A stretch of 64,000 bases of DNA, from positions 95,202 to 159,201 of the forward strand of contig JBAKBP010003164.1 in assembly GCA_037953745.1 (NCBI GenBank), read 5' to 3'. The notes below the pieces were generated by a model that ran no database searches, was not told the origin of the DNA, and was given only the letters and a program-made list of their open reading frames with translations. Shown here piece by piece: positions 63,901 through 64,000 of the stretch. This DNA is from Lithodes maja. Its lineage: Eukaryota; Arthropoda; Malacostraca; Decapoda; Lithodidae. Each line of letters opens with the position of its first letter. Position 1 is the first letter of the stretch. The translations under genes and the position numbers were made by a program.

Positions 63901-64000
63901 TTAGACTAGGCATAGCCTATAGATAAAATAGCCTAGCCTACTTATTTACTGTAGCCTATAATATAGGCCTAGCCGGGTAGAATGTAGAGTTCGGGCGTAC
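60537..64000 (+). repeat. Segmental duplication, copy B (partner 35035-39553)
   Basis: Colinear with copy A to the end of the window, where homology is still running (copy A 39553 equals 64000). It lacks the 497-bp tandem duplication and the TTAA MITE of copy A, and has small TA-adjacent insertions at 61822-61843. No host gene is seen. Confidence 0.9.

Noticed and set aside
1..64000. CRISPR arrays, operons or bacterial genes
   Set aside because: Introns, LINEs, piggyBac and tRNA-derived SINEs mark eukaryotic nuclear DNA; repeats here are dispersed or tandem, without spacer structure.

Overview
This window is eukaryotic, repeat-dense nuclear DNA from an arthropod, most likely a crustacean. 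The evidence is an arthropod-type Rab19 GTPase gene with spliced coding exons, dispersed TTAGG/CCTAA telomere-type repeats, and a mix of many transposon families. The crustacean placement is inference from repeat style; no rRNA or mitochondrial marker is present. Only one host protein gene is recognisable. Almost everything else is transposable elements (TEs), many nested, and several can be delimited to the base by terminal inverted repeats (TIRs), target-site duplications (TSDs) or paralogous empty sites inside the window.

Layout. 1-9.4 kb: the Rab19 gene on the minus strand. Four coding exons (184 residues) are present and the C-terminal exon is missing from view. Its introns hold tRNA-derived SINEs, TTAA-flanked MITEs, a nested pogo-like fold-back element, two related SINE-like elements, a LINE remnant and a hAT-like MITE. 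10.2-15.5 kb: palindromic MITEs and a 2.5-kb element with 38-bp TIRs around a cysteine-motif ORF resembling transposon-derived proteins. 15.5-24.2 kb: an RNase H LINE remnant, LINE-1 (minus, bounded by a GGCTA TSD) and a CR1-like LINE-2 (plus) behind 133-bp tandem repeats. 24.4-26.7 kb: a block duplicated at 57-59.6 kb, carrying a TTAA MITE absent from the sister copy. 26.9-32.6 kb: LINE-3 (minus), a young two-ORF LINE with a slippery heptamer at the ORF1 stop, a U4-snRNA-like 5' end and an 894-bp tandem SINE insertion splitting its reverse transcriptase (RT). 32.6-35 kb: fragments of another LINE and a fold-back MITE. 35-39.5 kb: a segment duplicated at 60.5-64 kb. 39.5-41.1 kb: a hAT-like MITE interrupted by a Harbinger-like element with 49-bp TIRs. 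41.1-47.9 kb: fragments and one longer broken copy of LINE-4. 48.5-52.1 kb: LINE-5 (plus) with a 2A-like peptide. 52.1-54.95 kb: a complete but frameshifted piggyBac. 57-64 kb: duplicated repeat mosaics.

How the parts interact. A short element present in four copies shares its 3' end and (AAC)n tail with LINE-5, so LINE-5-type enzymes probably mobilise it. The two internal duplications serve as before/after controls. They prove two TTAA insertions and one 334-bp insertion, and they reveal 5-6 bp insertions of the form CNG-TA or CCGG-TA next to TA dinucleotides. These look like excision footprints of TA-targeting DNA transposons and are the most unusual signal here.
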